A DNA stretch of 64,000 bases from Paraphaeosphaeria minitans. Taxonomy: Eukaryota; Ascomycota; Dothideomycetes; Pleosporales; Didymosphaeriaceae. The notes beneath the pieces are model-generated. The model was not told the DNA's origin. It saw only the letters and a program-made list of their open reading frames with translations, and did no database searches. The position numbers and the translations under genes were made by a program. Numbering within the stretch: the first letter of the stretch is position 1; every line of letters begins with the position of its first letter. Of this stretch, positions 48,158-59,995 are shown piece by piece. The stretch spans positions 1,922,001-1,986,000 of the forward strand of contig WJXW01000001.1 in the NCBI GenBank assembly GCA_015832175.1, written 5' to 3'.

Positions 48158-49797
48158 CTAACCGTGGGTGGTATCACGATCGCCATCGGTTGGAACACAG
48201 TTAATGTCCAAAAGACTTTCATCGATGTTAGCACACTCCCATTCAGTAGTATTGCCACTGGGTACGGTAATCGTGATGTTTTCCGCTCGGATGTTACTGC
48301 ATCGCTATCATGTCGTCAGCATCTGAATCAGTAATCGGGGCGGACTTTTCTTTGAACTTACATCAGGCGCACTGCAAATCAACGTCCCTGCCTCAGGATC
48401 CGTTGACAAGCTCGTCGTACCCCACATATTCTTGATTGTGATGTCTTCGATCGTCAAATTTGCAGGGAACTCCTGGCAAAGGGTTTGGTTCTTCTGGCCG
48501 TAGCACTGGGTGATGGTGACGGCGCGATCGTTGTTGATGCTTTGTAGAGTATCATAGGTGACATTTCGGACGTAGCCAAGACCACCTCCCCCGTTTAGGA
48601 GCTCCTGAAAGCTAGATTGAACGCCAGGCCAGACTTTTATACGGGCGAAATCGCTGGCATTGGTCATAATTATGTTGTAGACGTACAGGTTCTCGACGAT
48701 GTCGGTTAGATTCGCGTATTGACCCAGAGAACCAACGGAAATGCCATGGGAGCCGATACAATTCAGATTCTGGACAATTACGTTTGTGCTGTTCGGTTTG
48801 AATGATACACAATCTGGTGGAAATGTTAGAACTTGGCAGGCCAGCAGAAGCCTTGGATATCATTGTTACGTACCATCGGTATTGTCCACGAACGAGTTCT
48901 GAATCACGACATTGTCTGATCGGTAGGTGTCCCAGCCATCTGAGTTGGCAATTTTCACGCCGCCAGTACTCTGTCAAGCTTAGTGAGTAAAGCAAGCATT
49001 CCGAGTGCGAACTCTTACCTTGGCTTGGATGTCCAGATCGCTAATGATAATATCGCTAGAGTTGGCGATGATATTGAACCACTGTACCGGAGATTTTGTA
49101 AGCCACTGAAACCTGCAGGACGCGCACCACTTACATTAGGAGAATTGCGCATTCGCAGGTTGGACATGCTACCGCCCTTCAAACCATCAATAGAGAAGAG
49201 GATGGGTCGGAGCAGCTATAATTGCAGATCAGTGCACAGGTCAATGGTCCGTTGATTTTTGGAACTTACAGTTTTGTTGGTTACAATCTCCTCCCAGTAT
49301 GCTTGACCATGACCGTCGATGACCGACTTGCTGTTGCTCAGGTCGCCATAGATGTTCATGTCCTTGCCTCCCCACTTCCAAAATGTACTCATATTCTGAA
49401 AGTCATATTTGAAACTGTTTGAAGCCCAGTAATAAACGTCTTTAGCATTGAAGTGGATTTCTCCAGTAATGACTACATCGACGTGTTTGAGGAACGTGAG
49501 ATCTAACGATGAGCTGACAAGGTACGACTGGTCGAGGATGACTGTACCGCCATTGTTGCATTTCTTGAGCGCAGTCTTTATTCTGGCCGCGTCGTCGCGG
49601 TCATATCCCTTCCCCGGCTTGACGAAACACTTCTTGTTCTTTTTTCGGGGTGCAGAGAGTGGAAACTCTTTGCCCGAGTTGTACGGAGCGGGGGTCAACA
49701 CAGGCCGTGCAGGGATCTTTGGGTTTCCATGTGGCAGGGACGCTTCCGCCAAAGAGGCGCAGAGTGTGAGCACACTGCAAACGCTGCTGAGACGCAT
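48158..49797 (-). CDS. Secreted exopolygalacturonase (GH28)
   Basis: Plant-pectin-degrading glycoside hydrolase releasing galacturonate from chain ends. Starts [20 protein letters not shown], a signal peptide. Several exons are separated by about 50-80-nt introns near 49205-49269, 49085-49135, 48970-49017, 48812-48872 and 48310-48362. GH28 signatures are visible: [38 protein letters not shown] (catalytic Asp pair), [16 protein letters not shown] and the substrate motif ARIKVWPG. The last intron needs the acceptor ATAG so the end reads [16 protein letters not shown] and [18 protein letters not shown], typical of exo-acting fungal members; ignoring it gives a wrong short tail. Many N-glycosylation sites. 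It suggests a plant-associated lifestyle. Confidence 0.87.
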
Positions 49798-52728
49798 ATC
49801 GAAAAATTCGTATGGTAAGGAGATCAGGTTGTGGATCAACCTGTTTGACCTCGAACGTGCGAATTTTGGCATCAGCAACCATGATCATTTATATATTGAT
49901 TCTTTCATCGCTCATGAGATCAACGGACAGGGTAGGTACGTGGGCCTACACAATACAACTCCCAAGATCAGCTGCGATACGTGGATGAATTCATGCGCCG
50001 CGTGCAGGTACCGCCCTGTACTGTTCTGGTTCATCGGCCCATATTGTCGCGGGGACAAGAAGATCGCGACCAGATACACGCGGATGGACGGCAGACGACC
50101 GAAGCAGGGAGAAACAACCTTGAAAAGCTTGTGAGTGGAAGTGCGGGGGGACGGTAAGAGTCTTGGAAGGCCTTGGCCCTGGGGCAGAAAGCGCCTGCCG
50201 GGAAAATAATCCTCCTCTTCACCCGTCAACGAGTAAAGAACATCGGCGTCTGGCGTACGATCAGCCTATTCATGAAAAAATGTGATCAAGTCTCATCGCA
50301 ACTCGCTGCTCACCATGCTGACAGCCAAGCCAAGAATAAGCTTCAATGCTCAATCGTCAATGTAGTTTTTCCACTCTATTAATGCTTCATACTACTACAT
50401 AGGCAACTAACAGAGGAACCTAAAAGAAACGAAGTCAACTCCCACAATTTGACTAAAATAGCGGAAAACAACCATCATAATAAATTCTTTAGATAATATA
50501 AATGCGCGATGAAGTAATGCCTCCCGCCTATCTTCTAGAGTAAAATACCCACAAGCGAAGCTACTGACTTTACAACCAAGTATCCATCTCTATAAAATCA
50601 ACGCACAAGTGTTCAGCTTCCTCTTGTCCCTTGTATGAGCTGTCTAGATCTGCCGAAAATAGCACAGGAAGCTCCCAGACACGAATAAATTAATAGCTGC
50701 GTTAGTCCATTCACACTTATGCAAAGCGCAAGCACCCATATAAATTACGTCACAAACATCCTTATTTTGTATATAAAAGACCTTCTTTCGATTGCTCAAA
50801 GAAAATCTTCATTCACATTATCCTAGCAAGCAACAGGTCATCAATCGCCACCTCCCCGCTCTTCCTCTGCGTTTTATTCCTTTACTAACTTGTAGGGACT
50901 CATTCAAGCAATCGTAATAAGCGTCAAAATTGCCCTAGGTCTCCAAAAAGGCTTCCACGAAAGTATAGACAGTAGCTGATGAAATATCAGCGCATAGTTA
51001 GGGCCATTCTCATCGGTACTCGGTGCGCTCTACCAGCTTGAGACCGTTTTGCCAACCGGGCTCTACGTATATGCCTGATGATGACGCGCGTGTTCGTTGA
51101 ATAGGGCATTGAGATGAACGCTCCTTTTCGACTATGCTTGAGGAGCACGAGCGTTCTCGCTCCGTGAATAGAACCTGATTTGTTGGAGGGTTCGCGTTTG
51201 ATTTAACAACCGCGGCCTGCTCCTTGCAAGGGGTAAGGTAACCCGCTTCCACGCTTGACGTTCTGAGCGGCCAAAGAGGCGCTTTGACCGGCATCATGTT
51301 TGAGTTAATTAAAACAAAATTGGGTTAGTCCTGTAAAGAACACTGTCAGATACGCAAAGTGTTTCCGAGTCTTCCCAGCAATACTGAGGCTTTTTGAGGC
51401 TGTGTATATGGCGATTGCGATGCTGAATTCCATAGTTGTGTCGCGTCGCGAGTAAGAGGCTCACGCCTTGTCCTGCCGCTACCTACATCATGCTGTGATG
51501 AAAGCCCGGGGCGCGCGCTGCTACGTGGAAAAAGTGATTATGCTCTAGACTTTTAGGATCGTCTTCATGGAGACTGCACACGAATTTTAGTATGCAAAAT
51601 CGCAATCTTAATTGTAATTTGAGATCGTCGTTCCCTCGAGTGCGCGACGTCAATTGATTCTCAATTGGATTTCTGGTCGCCCGCGATCACACAAAATATA
51701 TGGTGTAATCGACGTGCTCCTCAACTATTTAGCGATGTTTCAATCTCTCAATCGTAGAACTGCTCATGCTCTGGGGATTCTCAGTAACGTATATGTCTTG
51801 ATTATGTCTCATTCCTGCTCTATAGCTTCAGATTGTGCCTCACTTTCTACTGTAAGGCTGCTGCAAATCTTTGTTACTAGGTCCTTGGCTTGTATTGCAA
51901 TCGCCCTTCATCATCTCTCATTTATTATAGCTGTTGTTCGAAGACTGCAGCGTTCCAATGCTGGATTTTATGCTTAGATTGAACTGATTTATCACACGCG
52001 ACATGGTCTGATTTGGGTAACTGTATTTTAGCAACTCGATTCTGAACAGAAGAGCTGTCAGACTTTTGTGTGTCCAATCGAGTGCTCCCCAGAACTATTA
52101 TACAAAGCAGTGATTAGAACGTCCAAGCGAGACTGTTATTCTGAAGCCCATGTCCGCAAACGAACAGGCTCTTAACTGTTCACTGCTTACAATTCATTCT
52201 GACAATTACATCAATATCTTAGACTACGCCGCCCGTGAGTGCTGTTGCGTACCACGGACATATTCCATGCCTCAGAAGTCGAGGGCCTTTTCGCATTGCA
52301 CGAGTGGAACGCCTTTAGGGCAAACATTAAGGCAATGTCGTTCGCGGACCGGCGGTGGCTGCTGAAGTTCCGGGAGGCCTATCTGTGAGGGGTTGCAAAT
52401 CGCAAGTGAGTAGGATGGGGGTTAAGTGGCGGACCAGGGTTGTTGATGTGGTAGGTTGGCGTGGCAGAGGGATGGTATGAGGGATGAACGATATATCACA
52501 GGCTGTTCGGAACCGCCTAAGGGTTTCAAGTTCATAGGTTGAGCGTCAGTATCTGCCGAGACATAGATGTGGGAGGACAGACGGTATCGGAACACTGAGC
52601 AGTTTGGGACTCCTTAGGGTCAATAGCCCAATAATTAAGGACCACACAAGCGGGACCTCGAACTTCTTCTCAAAAACGTGTTATTCTATCAATCCTTTAC
52701 CCTACCCAATCTACCCCTCCATCGATCC
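49798..52728. other. Long gene-poor, AT-rich stretch
   Basis: About 2.9 kb with no family I recognise. Near 50,770 a TATATAAAAGACC box is followed by a pyrimidine-rich leader and a short ORF (MKYQRIVRAILIGTRCALPA) resembling a truncated signal peptide, as if a secreted gene had decayed. An unremarkable 95-residue ORF lies at 51010-51297 (minus). A possible small spliced gene lies at 52150-52388. Confidence 0.45.
52150..52388 (+). CDS. Possible small two-exon gene (65 aa) or gene tail
   Basis: Not recognised. Exon 52150-52234 and exon 52276-52388 join through a 41-nt GTGAGT...CTCAG intron in frame (198 nt in total). The C-terminal half has strongly protein-like composition: VEGLFALHEWNAFRANIK, then MSFADRRWLLKFREAYL. 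The N-terminal half is less convincing, so this may be the remaining end of a larger, decayed gene. Confidence 0.28.
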
Positions 52729-54201
52729 TCACGCCCCCCTAAACAGCGCATTCCTCCTTGTATCCTCCTCATCCACATCCTCGACATCCTCCGCCCTCGT
52801 CGCATCCTCTTCCCCAAACACCATCCCATGCAACCCCTCGGTCTCGCCCCCCAGCAAACTCGCCCTTTCCCCTTCCGTCCGCGCAAAATGCCCTGAAAGA
52901 CTAATCACCAGCGTGCTCATCCCATGCACCAACACGCTGCCCAGCACGACAAAGCAGATAATCGGCCAAACTAGGGTGACCGTGCGCTGCTCCTCGAGGG
53001 GCAGGTCGGACGGTGGATCGGGGAGTGGGAGGGAAGTGTCGGTTTCGAGCTGCGCACGGGCCTCGATGGCGAGGAAGAGGGCGCCGACGCCCATGGGACC
53101 GAAGTGGCCTGCAAAGAGGGCCTCGGTGGTTGTGCGGATGTGCCGGAGCAGCTTCATCTTGTACATTGCGTAGACGACGGGGATCCTACGGAAGAGCAGG
53201 ACGAGGGCGAGCAGTGCGAATAGCCGGCCCGGCGTGATGGAGTCGATCTGGTGGAAGGACGCCCAGGGAATCATGGCGCCGAAGAAGACGAACATGGTGC
53301 TGTTGAGCATCAAGTCTATGATGATGGGCAGGCGCGTGTCGGCGGTGGGGAAGTTGCCGCCGTGCGAGAAGCCGAGCCCGGCGAAGAAAGTAACCAGAAA
53401 GTCGTCTACGCCCAGCGTCGAAGCAATGCCGAGCGCGAAGACGGCGAGCAGGAGGTAGAACGAGAGGTATGACGCGGACCCCATGAGCTTTCGCTTGTGG
53501 CTGAACGAGAAGATCTTGTTGAAGGTGAAGCCGATGGCAAGCCCGAGGATGATGCCGAACGCACACTGGTAGAGGACAGTAATGAGCATCCATTTCTTGA
53601 ACATGCCAAGGAAGGTCGAGCGCGTGATGATGCGGAGACCGAGGTACAGGAAGGGGAACGACACGCCGTCGTTGACGCCGGACTCGGCGGAGAGCAGGTC
53701 ACGCACGCGCTTGGGGACGCGCGTGCTGAACTGAGAGTTGGACAGGACGGAGGCGGCGAGGACGGGATCGGTCGGCGTGAGACACGCGGATATGATGAGG
53801 GCGGAGGGGATGTTGGTGTTGAACAGGAGCATGATAAAGCCTGCGCAGACGAGCCAGCCAAAGGTCATCACGGGGCCGAGGAGGATGGCGATATCCTTCC
53901 ATTTCCCGCCTTTGGTGAAGTAGTACTGTGGGAGTTCGAGGCCGACGGCGAAGCACTGGATGCTGGCGATGAGCCGCGTGAACTCTTGCACGATATCGTC
54001 ACTGAAGCCCCAGTCATAGGGCTGGAGGAAGGCCAGCCCCTTCGGCCCGACTGCGATACCGAAGAGGGTTGCTAGAGGTGGTTCGGAAAGGTGGAGGCGG
54101 TTGCGGATGAAGAGGGAGAACAAAGCGTAGGAGAGGAGGAAGAAGGTTATGGCCCCGTACGTGACGTGCGGACCAGTCGGCTCTAGTTGTTTCCACGGCA
54201 T
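52729..54201 (-). CDS. Plasma-membrane Na+(K+)/H+ antiporter, NHA1/Sod2 family
   Basis: CPA1-type antiporter exporting Na+/K+ in exchange for H+ for salt and pH tolerance. Single frame; start taken at MPWKQLEPTGPHVTYG (54201), the usual family start, not the longer open frame to 54327. About twelve hydrophobic helices. Hallmarks: FIRNRLHLSEPPLATLFGIA, VGLELPQYYF, the ion-binding CLTPTDPVLAASVLS, SAESGVNDGVSFPFLYLGL and the GHFGPMGVGALF region. The C-terminal cytosolic tail is short and acidic (490 residues overall), much shorter than the long tail of yeast Nha1 and closer to Sod2-type proteins. No intron seen. Confidence 0.9.
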   Translation of the reverse strand: MPWKQLEPTGPHVTYGAITFFLLSYALFSLFIRNRLHLSEPPLATLFGIAVGPKGLAFLQPYDWGFSDDIVQEFTRLIASIQCFAVGLELPQYYFTKGGKWKDIAILLGPVMTFGWLVCAGFIMLLFNTNIPSALIISACLTPTDPVLAASVLSNSQFSTRVPKRVRDLLSAESGVNDGVSFPFLYLGLRIITRSTFLGMFKKWMLITVLYQCAFGIILGLAIGFTFNKIFSFSHKRKLMGSASYLSFYLLLAVFALGIASTLGVDDFLVTFFAGLGFSHGGNFPTADTRLPIIIDLMLNSTMFVFFGAMIPWASFHQIDSITPGRLFALLALVLLFRRIPVVYAMYKMKLLRHIRTTTEALFAGHFGPMGVGALFLAIEARAQLETDTSLPLPDPPSDLPLEEQRTVTLVWPIICFVVLGSVLVHGMSTLVISLSGHFARTEGERASLLGGETEGLHGMVFGEEDATRAEDVEDVDEEDTRRNALFRGA

Positions 54202-54937
54202 GTCTAGATATCTCTTTACTCGTTGACGATGCGAATAATGGGCGGTTTGTTTCGGGAAATATAACCAGAGATTGGTAGGCAAATGCGGGTGTGTTTGTTC
54301 GTTCAGGTCGTAGTAGTCATGATGCATACAGGGATGTCAAGGCGGATGGTGACCCTGACAGTCATTTTGACTGTGGTGCAGGTAGAGACGAGCATGACCA
54401 TCAGAATGATGCGAAAGATGAAAATAATCGACTACGCGGATGATGACGAAATGGGCAATGGATCTCTGAAGCACGTGCAAGGTGAACGGCCCCCGAACCG
54501 CAACGGGCTCGCCAGGGTCCGAGCCGGTTTTCATTCGCCAATGTTCCCCGACCAGAAATCAGCCATTGGTCGAATAAATCGTATTTCGTTGGCTGCATTC
54601 CTATGGATCTTATGCGGTTGTCTGTGGCCGTTTCAAAAATCGTGTTTCGCGTGTAGCGGCACTGCAGGCCGGTGCTTAACAATTTGAGCAAGAATTCGAC
54701 GATGCTCAAGCGAGCAGTCCCGCGTACGTTGATCAAGGTATCAGGTTCAAATGCGCAATGGAAATGGATTCAAGCTGTACGCTATAGAGCACCGTCCCTT
54801 TCGTGTTTTCCAACCGAAACGCCTTCCCGCTCGATGCAACTCAATCTCGGGCTCGCTTTTGGGCGGATGATAGAAATACATGCAAAATTACAGTGGAAGC
54901 AATGATAATTGTCCCAGTTGGTATCTCAGTAGCCATC

Positions 54938-55637
54938 CTATGCATCGTCCGGCGGGGGCGAGAAAAATGAAATGCGGAGCCTGTGTGCCTGTTCACCATC
55001 AGCGTGGGCGCAGATGGGAAGGGTGTCTGGGTACTCACCGCTGGCAGCTTCGGGATGACGACAGCCAGTGTGGCCAATGTGTTGATGATGAAATATGTGA
55101 GGTCATAGCGGGTGTAGTGAGTGCTGAGCAAAAACAGCGCGATGGGGAATATGAGTAGAAACTTCTTGGCGGGTGTGTACTGGTCGCCGTTGTCGATCTG
55201 TTCCCACATGTTGAGGTTGTCGTAGGCTCCCGAGTTGAAGTCGAAGGGCACGCCGCGGACGTAGTGGAACATGAGATAGGATCCCGCCACATACGAGATG
55301 TTGGTCAGGGTCCATGACGTCTCCTGCGAGACACCCGGAATAATGTCGAATAATATCTTGCCGAGGGCGATGAGGACGAAGTGTATTACCCAGGCACCTA
55401 TGCGATGTGTTAGCCAGGCGTCGCCCCGGAGGCCACACGTGCGCAGCCGGAACTGCCCCCCCTCTCGCAGGGGCCCATCAGGCGGATATGGGAGTGCTGA
55501 CCTTTTGCGTTCACCCATTCTGCGTTCAGGTTGGGCAGGGCGGCCTGGTCGCTGAGCTGCTCGAGCGACTCGGGGGGTTCGGTATAGACAAGACTACTGC
55601 TACGCCGTCTCCGGACCTCTTTTGCGTCCAAGGGCAT
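54938..55637 (-). CDS. ORM1: ORM/ORMDL regulator of sphingolipid synthesis
   Basis: ER membrane protein that inhibits serine palmitoyltransferase in response to sphingolipid levels. Three exons (55637-55502, 55397-55039, 54988-54938) sum to 546 nt, 181 residues. The N-terminal tail MPLDAKEVRRRRSSSLVY is basic and Ser-rich, like the phospho-regulated yeast ORM tail. Conserved blocks: PESLEQLSDQAALPNLNAEW, VNAKGAWVIHF, DIIPGVSQETSWTLTN, HYVRGVPFDFNSGAYDNLNM, WEQIDNGDQYTPAKKFLL, THYTRYDLTYFIINTLA. The third exon gives the normal end AHRLRISFFSPPPDDA. Intron 2 (50 nt) stays open, so retention would add a different 65-residue tail. Divergent from the IEC3-like gene. Confidence 0.93.
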
Positions 55638-56306
55638 CTTGCCTGGCGAAGCACTCGGTCGGCGGGGTCGCGGGTCGCCGGCGAAGCTCAGGCGCGAGGT
55701 GCGGTTGAGGAGTATGGGTGACAGCTTGGCGGTATTGAAGCTTGTTCGCGGGAGGCGTGAGTGGGGTGGAGGCGGTGCGGGAGCAAAGGCAGGGAGGCCG
55801 AACAGTGCAGCCCTCAATGCCGTCTGTGGTGCAAAGACAGCGCGGGTTCAGAATAGCGTGTATCCTGAGACTTTTGGGAGGCACGGCGGTATGGCTTTTA
55901 GCGGACAGGGTGGCGTGTAGTTGGGTCGAGGCTTACTACTGGTACTGCGTACGCAACACCTTTCCGGCTTGTCCGAGCTTCGACGCGGTCAACGAATGGC
56001 GGTGGCGGGCGGGGCGGGCGAGGGCAGAGATGGTGGTGGGCGAGGCAGCGGGTTCAATGGGCATGCAGTGTATGAACGCAGACAGACAGCACTCCCCCTG
56101 ACACGGCGGGGACTTAGGAGGAAGGAGGGCAGGTGACTTCTTTGGAAACATGGTGACTACCTAGCCAAATTCACCTGTCCGCGACGCTCGGGCCGCCCAA
56201 CGTGCATCTCGACCGCGCCTTCGTGCACAGCTGTCAGCTACCAGCTTCCGCTCCACACTTCTCCACGCTTGCCCGTACCATCCTCGCCGGCATCCTGTAC
56301 GGCACA

Positions 56307-57475
56307 ATGGCATCCCCAGGAGGCGCGCCTGCTGACGCCACGCTGAGGCCTGATGTGCACGCCGAACAAGAGCACGACGGTGCGCAGAAGCCCGTTAAGC
56401 GCTCGTGGAGGTACCCTCGCGCCCTCCCACTCAGGAGACTACCCGCTGACCGCGCGATGCAGGCGCAAGTACAGGAAGATGCGCGTGCGCTTCGACGAGA
56501 CGATGACGGCTAGTAATAACTACATCCTCGAGGAATGGAAGTCGCAAGCAGTTGCGCGCAGGCTGCGCGAGCAGAACGAGTGCGTCCCATGGCATCTCCG
56601 ACCACGGCATGGTCTAGCTGACGTGCTGCAGCCAAATTCTCGATATCCTCCTTGAGATGAACGACAGCGCACGGCTGCCCGCGCGACTGCGTCTGGACCT
56701 ACGAGAACAAGCCGACATCGACGCCAAACCCACCATTGAAGACCCCGAGGTCGTGCAGCAGCGCTTGAACAGGCTCCGGACAGAGCTCGCAGACGGCATC
56801 ATCACAGCTGACGAATACACACGTCGTGCCGAGGCTCTCCACAACTCCCAAACCATACAGCTATCGCGCTCCCTCGCCGGTCTCGGAGCCAAGATACCAC
56901 ACTCATCGGAAGCTCCCGAGTCGCCCGTAGAGGGGTTGGACCTTTCCGACACAGCGCCCGGCTACATGTCGCCTTCCCACGAAGAAGAATACCTTGCCCT
57001 CTTAGATCAAGCATTCGCCGATCCCAACGCATTCGAAGCCCGCCCCATCCGCATACCCTCAAGCCATCCCCCGCCTACCGAGAAAGATCTCTCAGTACGG
57101 AATCCAGACAGTGTCTACAGCTGGCTCCGGAAGCACCAACCGCAAGTTTTCCTGCAGGATAAGGACCCGCAACATCCAGAGAACATACCGGAGAAGGCCG
57201 CGCCAAAGGCAAATGCAGGCGCTCGGGGGAAGCGCCAGTCGGCTGCGGCAGGCACGCCGGGTCCAAAGACCGATCACGAAGAAGACGAAGGATTTGATGG
57301 TGAACCCGGGGCGCTAGGCAAGGGTGCCCGGAAGAGTAAGGGTGGCGAAAACGACTCAGCATACCGGCCTAAGGGGGGAAGCAGTCGCGCGCCGAAGCGG
57401 AAGAGAGAAGAAGGGGAGCCCGCAGCAAAAGGCAATAAGAGGAAACGTCAAAGCGCAGCAGGAGCGGCTGCATGA
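56307..57475 (+). CDS. INO80 complex subunit, IEC3-like
   Basis: Likely fungal-specific subunit of the INO80 chromatin remodeler, judged by the N-terminal Ino80_3-type segment. Three exons starting 56307 (MASPGGAPAD). After a 52-nt intron (GTACCC...ATGCAG) comes RRKYRKMRVRFDETMTASNN, then AVARRLREQNDQILDILLEM, completed across a second intron, and NDSARLPARLRLDL. The rest is helical with LRTELADGIITADEYTRRAE and SPSHEEEYLALLDQA. The C-terminal 120 residues are Lys/Gly-rich and basic (APKRKREEGEPAAKGNKRKR) with NLS-like clusters. Assignment rests on the N-terminal coiled segment. Divergent from ORM. Confidence 0.65.
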
Positions 57476-57972
57476 GCAATCGCTGGGTGGAAATTCGCAT
57501 TCAGGACTGACATAACCCGGTCACGTTGCCGTGGGAACCCTTTTTAAACTTTCACCATGTATCAGTATCTGGGTTCGACGAAAGCCATTCAGGAGGCTAC
57601 TTTAAACAACCATAGTCCAGGAAGCACCACAGGGTAGCACATAGCCTACACAAGTGCATTGGCAGCGAGCGACGGCGTTCCGGGTTGGATTACCAGCGTT
57701 TCAAGCGGTGGGGTGGACTACTAGCGATTTGAGCGCGAGGCGGACAGAGATAACCCCAAGGGAGTTAATCCTACATGGTCGCGCTTTAGAATACTTTGCT
57801 TCCATCTTTGGTTGTATTCCTACAAGTCCAGTACTGCGCCGCCACCGGCAGCAGCTCTTGCTAAATGTTACAGTGTACAACATGATATACAGCTCTTCCG
57901 CATCCCTCTCCTTCGGCTCTTCTACCGCTTAAATAGGCAAGCCATAAAGGTCGCGTCATACCCTCGAGTCGC

Positions 57973-59159
57973 TCAATGCAGCGCCCTCCCTCTCGGTCCA
58001 CCGACCATGACCGGTTCCGGCGCTGCCATCGCAGCAGGCAAACTATTCGCAACCATGTCCTTCCCGTCCACCAAGCCGCCCGTATTCGCCTTTTCCTCCT
58101 CCAACAGCAACATCTGCTCTCTCTTCTCTGCTAAATACTTCTTCCTCTGCTGCGTCATAATCCACTCCTTGGGGAACTCCGGCCGAAACTTAGGCTTGTG
58201 GTGTCTAAAGTCGAACGGCACGTCGGCAAATGTATCCCTTGAGTCCTTCGCCTCGTTCAGAAGATTGGTAATGGTCTCGCCGAGGAAGCGCTTGTTCTGG
58301 GCCTGTGTGTCGAAGGCCTCGCACGACATTTTGACGATCTCGGTGTCCGGGTTGAAGCGTACGCCGGCGAGTTTGATGAGCTTGTCGCGCTGGGTCGGGG
58401 CGAGGCCGAGGTCGTTGGCGGAGAATTCGACGACGACTTTGTTGGTGGCGGGGTGCGATTCGCCGAGGTAGGAGGTGTAGCGGAAGCGGAAGGGGGTCTC
58501 TGCTGTCGGGAGCTCGAAGGGGCGGGCGAGTTCTGGGTTAGAAGATTAGCATTGCGCTGCAAATTTAGTATCGTAGGGTGGCACGTACGGCTCAGCAGCG
58601 GCAGCTCCCACGCGATCAACCGCGCATACTCCCTCAACTCCCTGTGCTGCTCCAGCTCTCCGTGACCCAAGCTCGTCAGATCGTCGCCGTAGTAATCCTC
58701 GTCTTTGCCCAGTGTGGGCTCGCCCTCGGACCAGAACCCAAGCGATGCCCTGCGCGGGTCGTCCTCGTCGATGATCCAGTCTTCTTCGTTCATGTTCTTG
58801 CTCAACTCGTCCTCGGTCCAGCTTATGCCCTCCCGGCCCTTGCGGATCGCATCTTCAATGACGTCCGGGTCCAACGCCTTCAGGTCCTCCGCGAGCTGTT
58901 TGAGCGCTGATGCAGCAGTCCCTTGCTTAGGAGCGGAAGCAGGATTCGTTGCCTCGGCGATGGGATCCGAGGGTGTTGCGCTGGGGATGGCGGCTTCCTT
59001 TGGGGGTCCAGGGTTGTTCTCATCTGCGCGACATGCGGGCGTGGAGGACAGCGGTCGGGCCTGCCATTGGGCTGTGTATTTCGGCGCGGCGTATGCGGAG
59101 GGTGTTCTCGACGGACAGCGCCGCGATAGTAGCACAAGCCGCCGTGATATTGAAGCCAT
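57973..59159 (-). CDS. RSM24: Mitochondrial small-subunit ribosomal protein mS35 (RSM24)
   Basis: Component of the mitochondrial 37S ribosomal subunit. Two exons split near 58530-58590. The N-terminus MASISRRLVLLSRRCPSRTP is rich in Arg/Ser and lacks acids, a mitochondrial presequence; an upstream in-frame ATG (59276) is less likely. After a Pro/Ala linker comes DLKALDPDVIEDAIRKGREG. The second exon contains the mS35 core: TPFRFRYTSYLGESHPATNK, VVVEFSANDLGLAPTQRDKL, IKLAGVRFNPDTEIVKMSCE, FLGETITNLLNEAKD. It ends with a Lys/Glu-rich helix. Only 245 bp from divergent ALG13. Confidence 0.88.
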
Positions 59160-59404
59160 TGCTGGAATGAGCTGGCGGTGCTGGCCGTCGTCAACTTTTC
59201 GCGATGGGCGGACCCCCGAATGCCAAGACACCACGGAAGAAAGTGCGGCCGTGATGGGGTGGTACGGTCTTGTCAATGACCCTCAGCATCGACAACAGTA
59301 ACATGCACCGACACTAAATACGATTGACTTGGTAGTCTTGGGGTTGGATACCGCACTCAAGCCTTTAAATCTATTTACGTTACGGAAACAACCTTGGATT
59401 CAGC

Positions 59405-59995
59405 ATGTCGAAGGTGTGCTTTGTTACGACCGGCGCGACAGCACCATTCAGGAAACTCATTGAAGCGGCCCTGTCTCCTGCATCTCTGGATGCGTTTCTG
59501 CAATGCGGGGTTACGCACATTTTCATTCAGTACGGAACCGCCAAGGATGTCTATCAAAGTAGTGCCGAAGCAGCACGCCAGTATCTGAACGAGAACGGTA
59601 CCGAGCACAAGCTGAACATCGACGGCATGGACTTCGATTCGAGCGGCCTTATAGAGCAATTCAAGCTAGTTAAACAGACCCAGGGTCTCGCTATTTCTCA
59701 TGCTGGTTCAGGATCCATCCTCGAAGGTCTCCGTTTTCAAGTCCCGCTCATTGTTGTGCCCAATACTGCGCTTCTGGACAATCATCAGGAAGAGCTGGCT
59801 GTGGCGATGGACAGGGCTGGGTATGTTATTCACGGCAATGTCGATCATCTCGCTCCGGCTATCGAGGCCTCCGAAGGTTTCCGAACGAAGATGGCCCAGT
59901 TTCCGCCTGCTACCGCTGGCAAGGAGCGGAAGGTCAAGAGCTTTGCGAATATCATGGACGAGACCGTGGGTTTCACGGACTTCAACAACGAATGA
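59405..59995 (+). CDS. ALG13: UDP-GlcNAc transferase catalytic subunit ALG13
   Basis: Catalytic half of the ALG13/ALG14 enzyme that adds the second GlcNAc to dolichol-PP-GlcNAc on the cytosolic ER face, in N-glycan synthesis. Single exon, 196 residues, the usual size. Motifs: VCFVTTGATAPFRKLIEAAL at the start, THIFIQYGTA, then the donor-binding SHAGSGSILEGLRFQVPLIV and VPNTALLDNHQEELA. There is no membrane anchor, as expected since ALG14 supplies it. No intron visible. Confidence 0.93.
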   Translation: MSKVCFVTTGATAPFRKLIEAALSPASLDAFLQCGVTHIFIQYGTAKDVYQSSAEAARQYLNENGTEHKLNIDGMDFDSSGLIEQFKLVKQTQGLAISHAGSGSILEGLRFQVPLIVVPNTALLDNHQEELAVAMDRAGYVIHGNVDHLAPAIEASEGFRTKMAQFPPATAGKERKVKSFANIMDETVGFTDFNNE

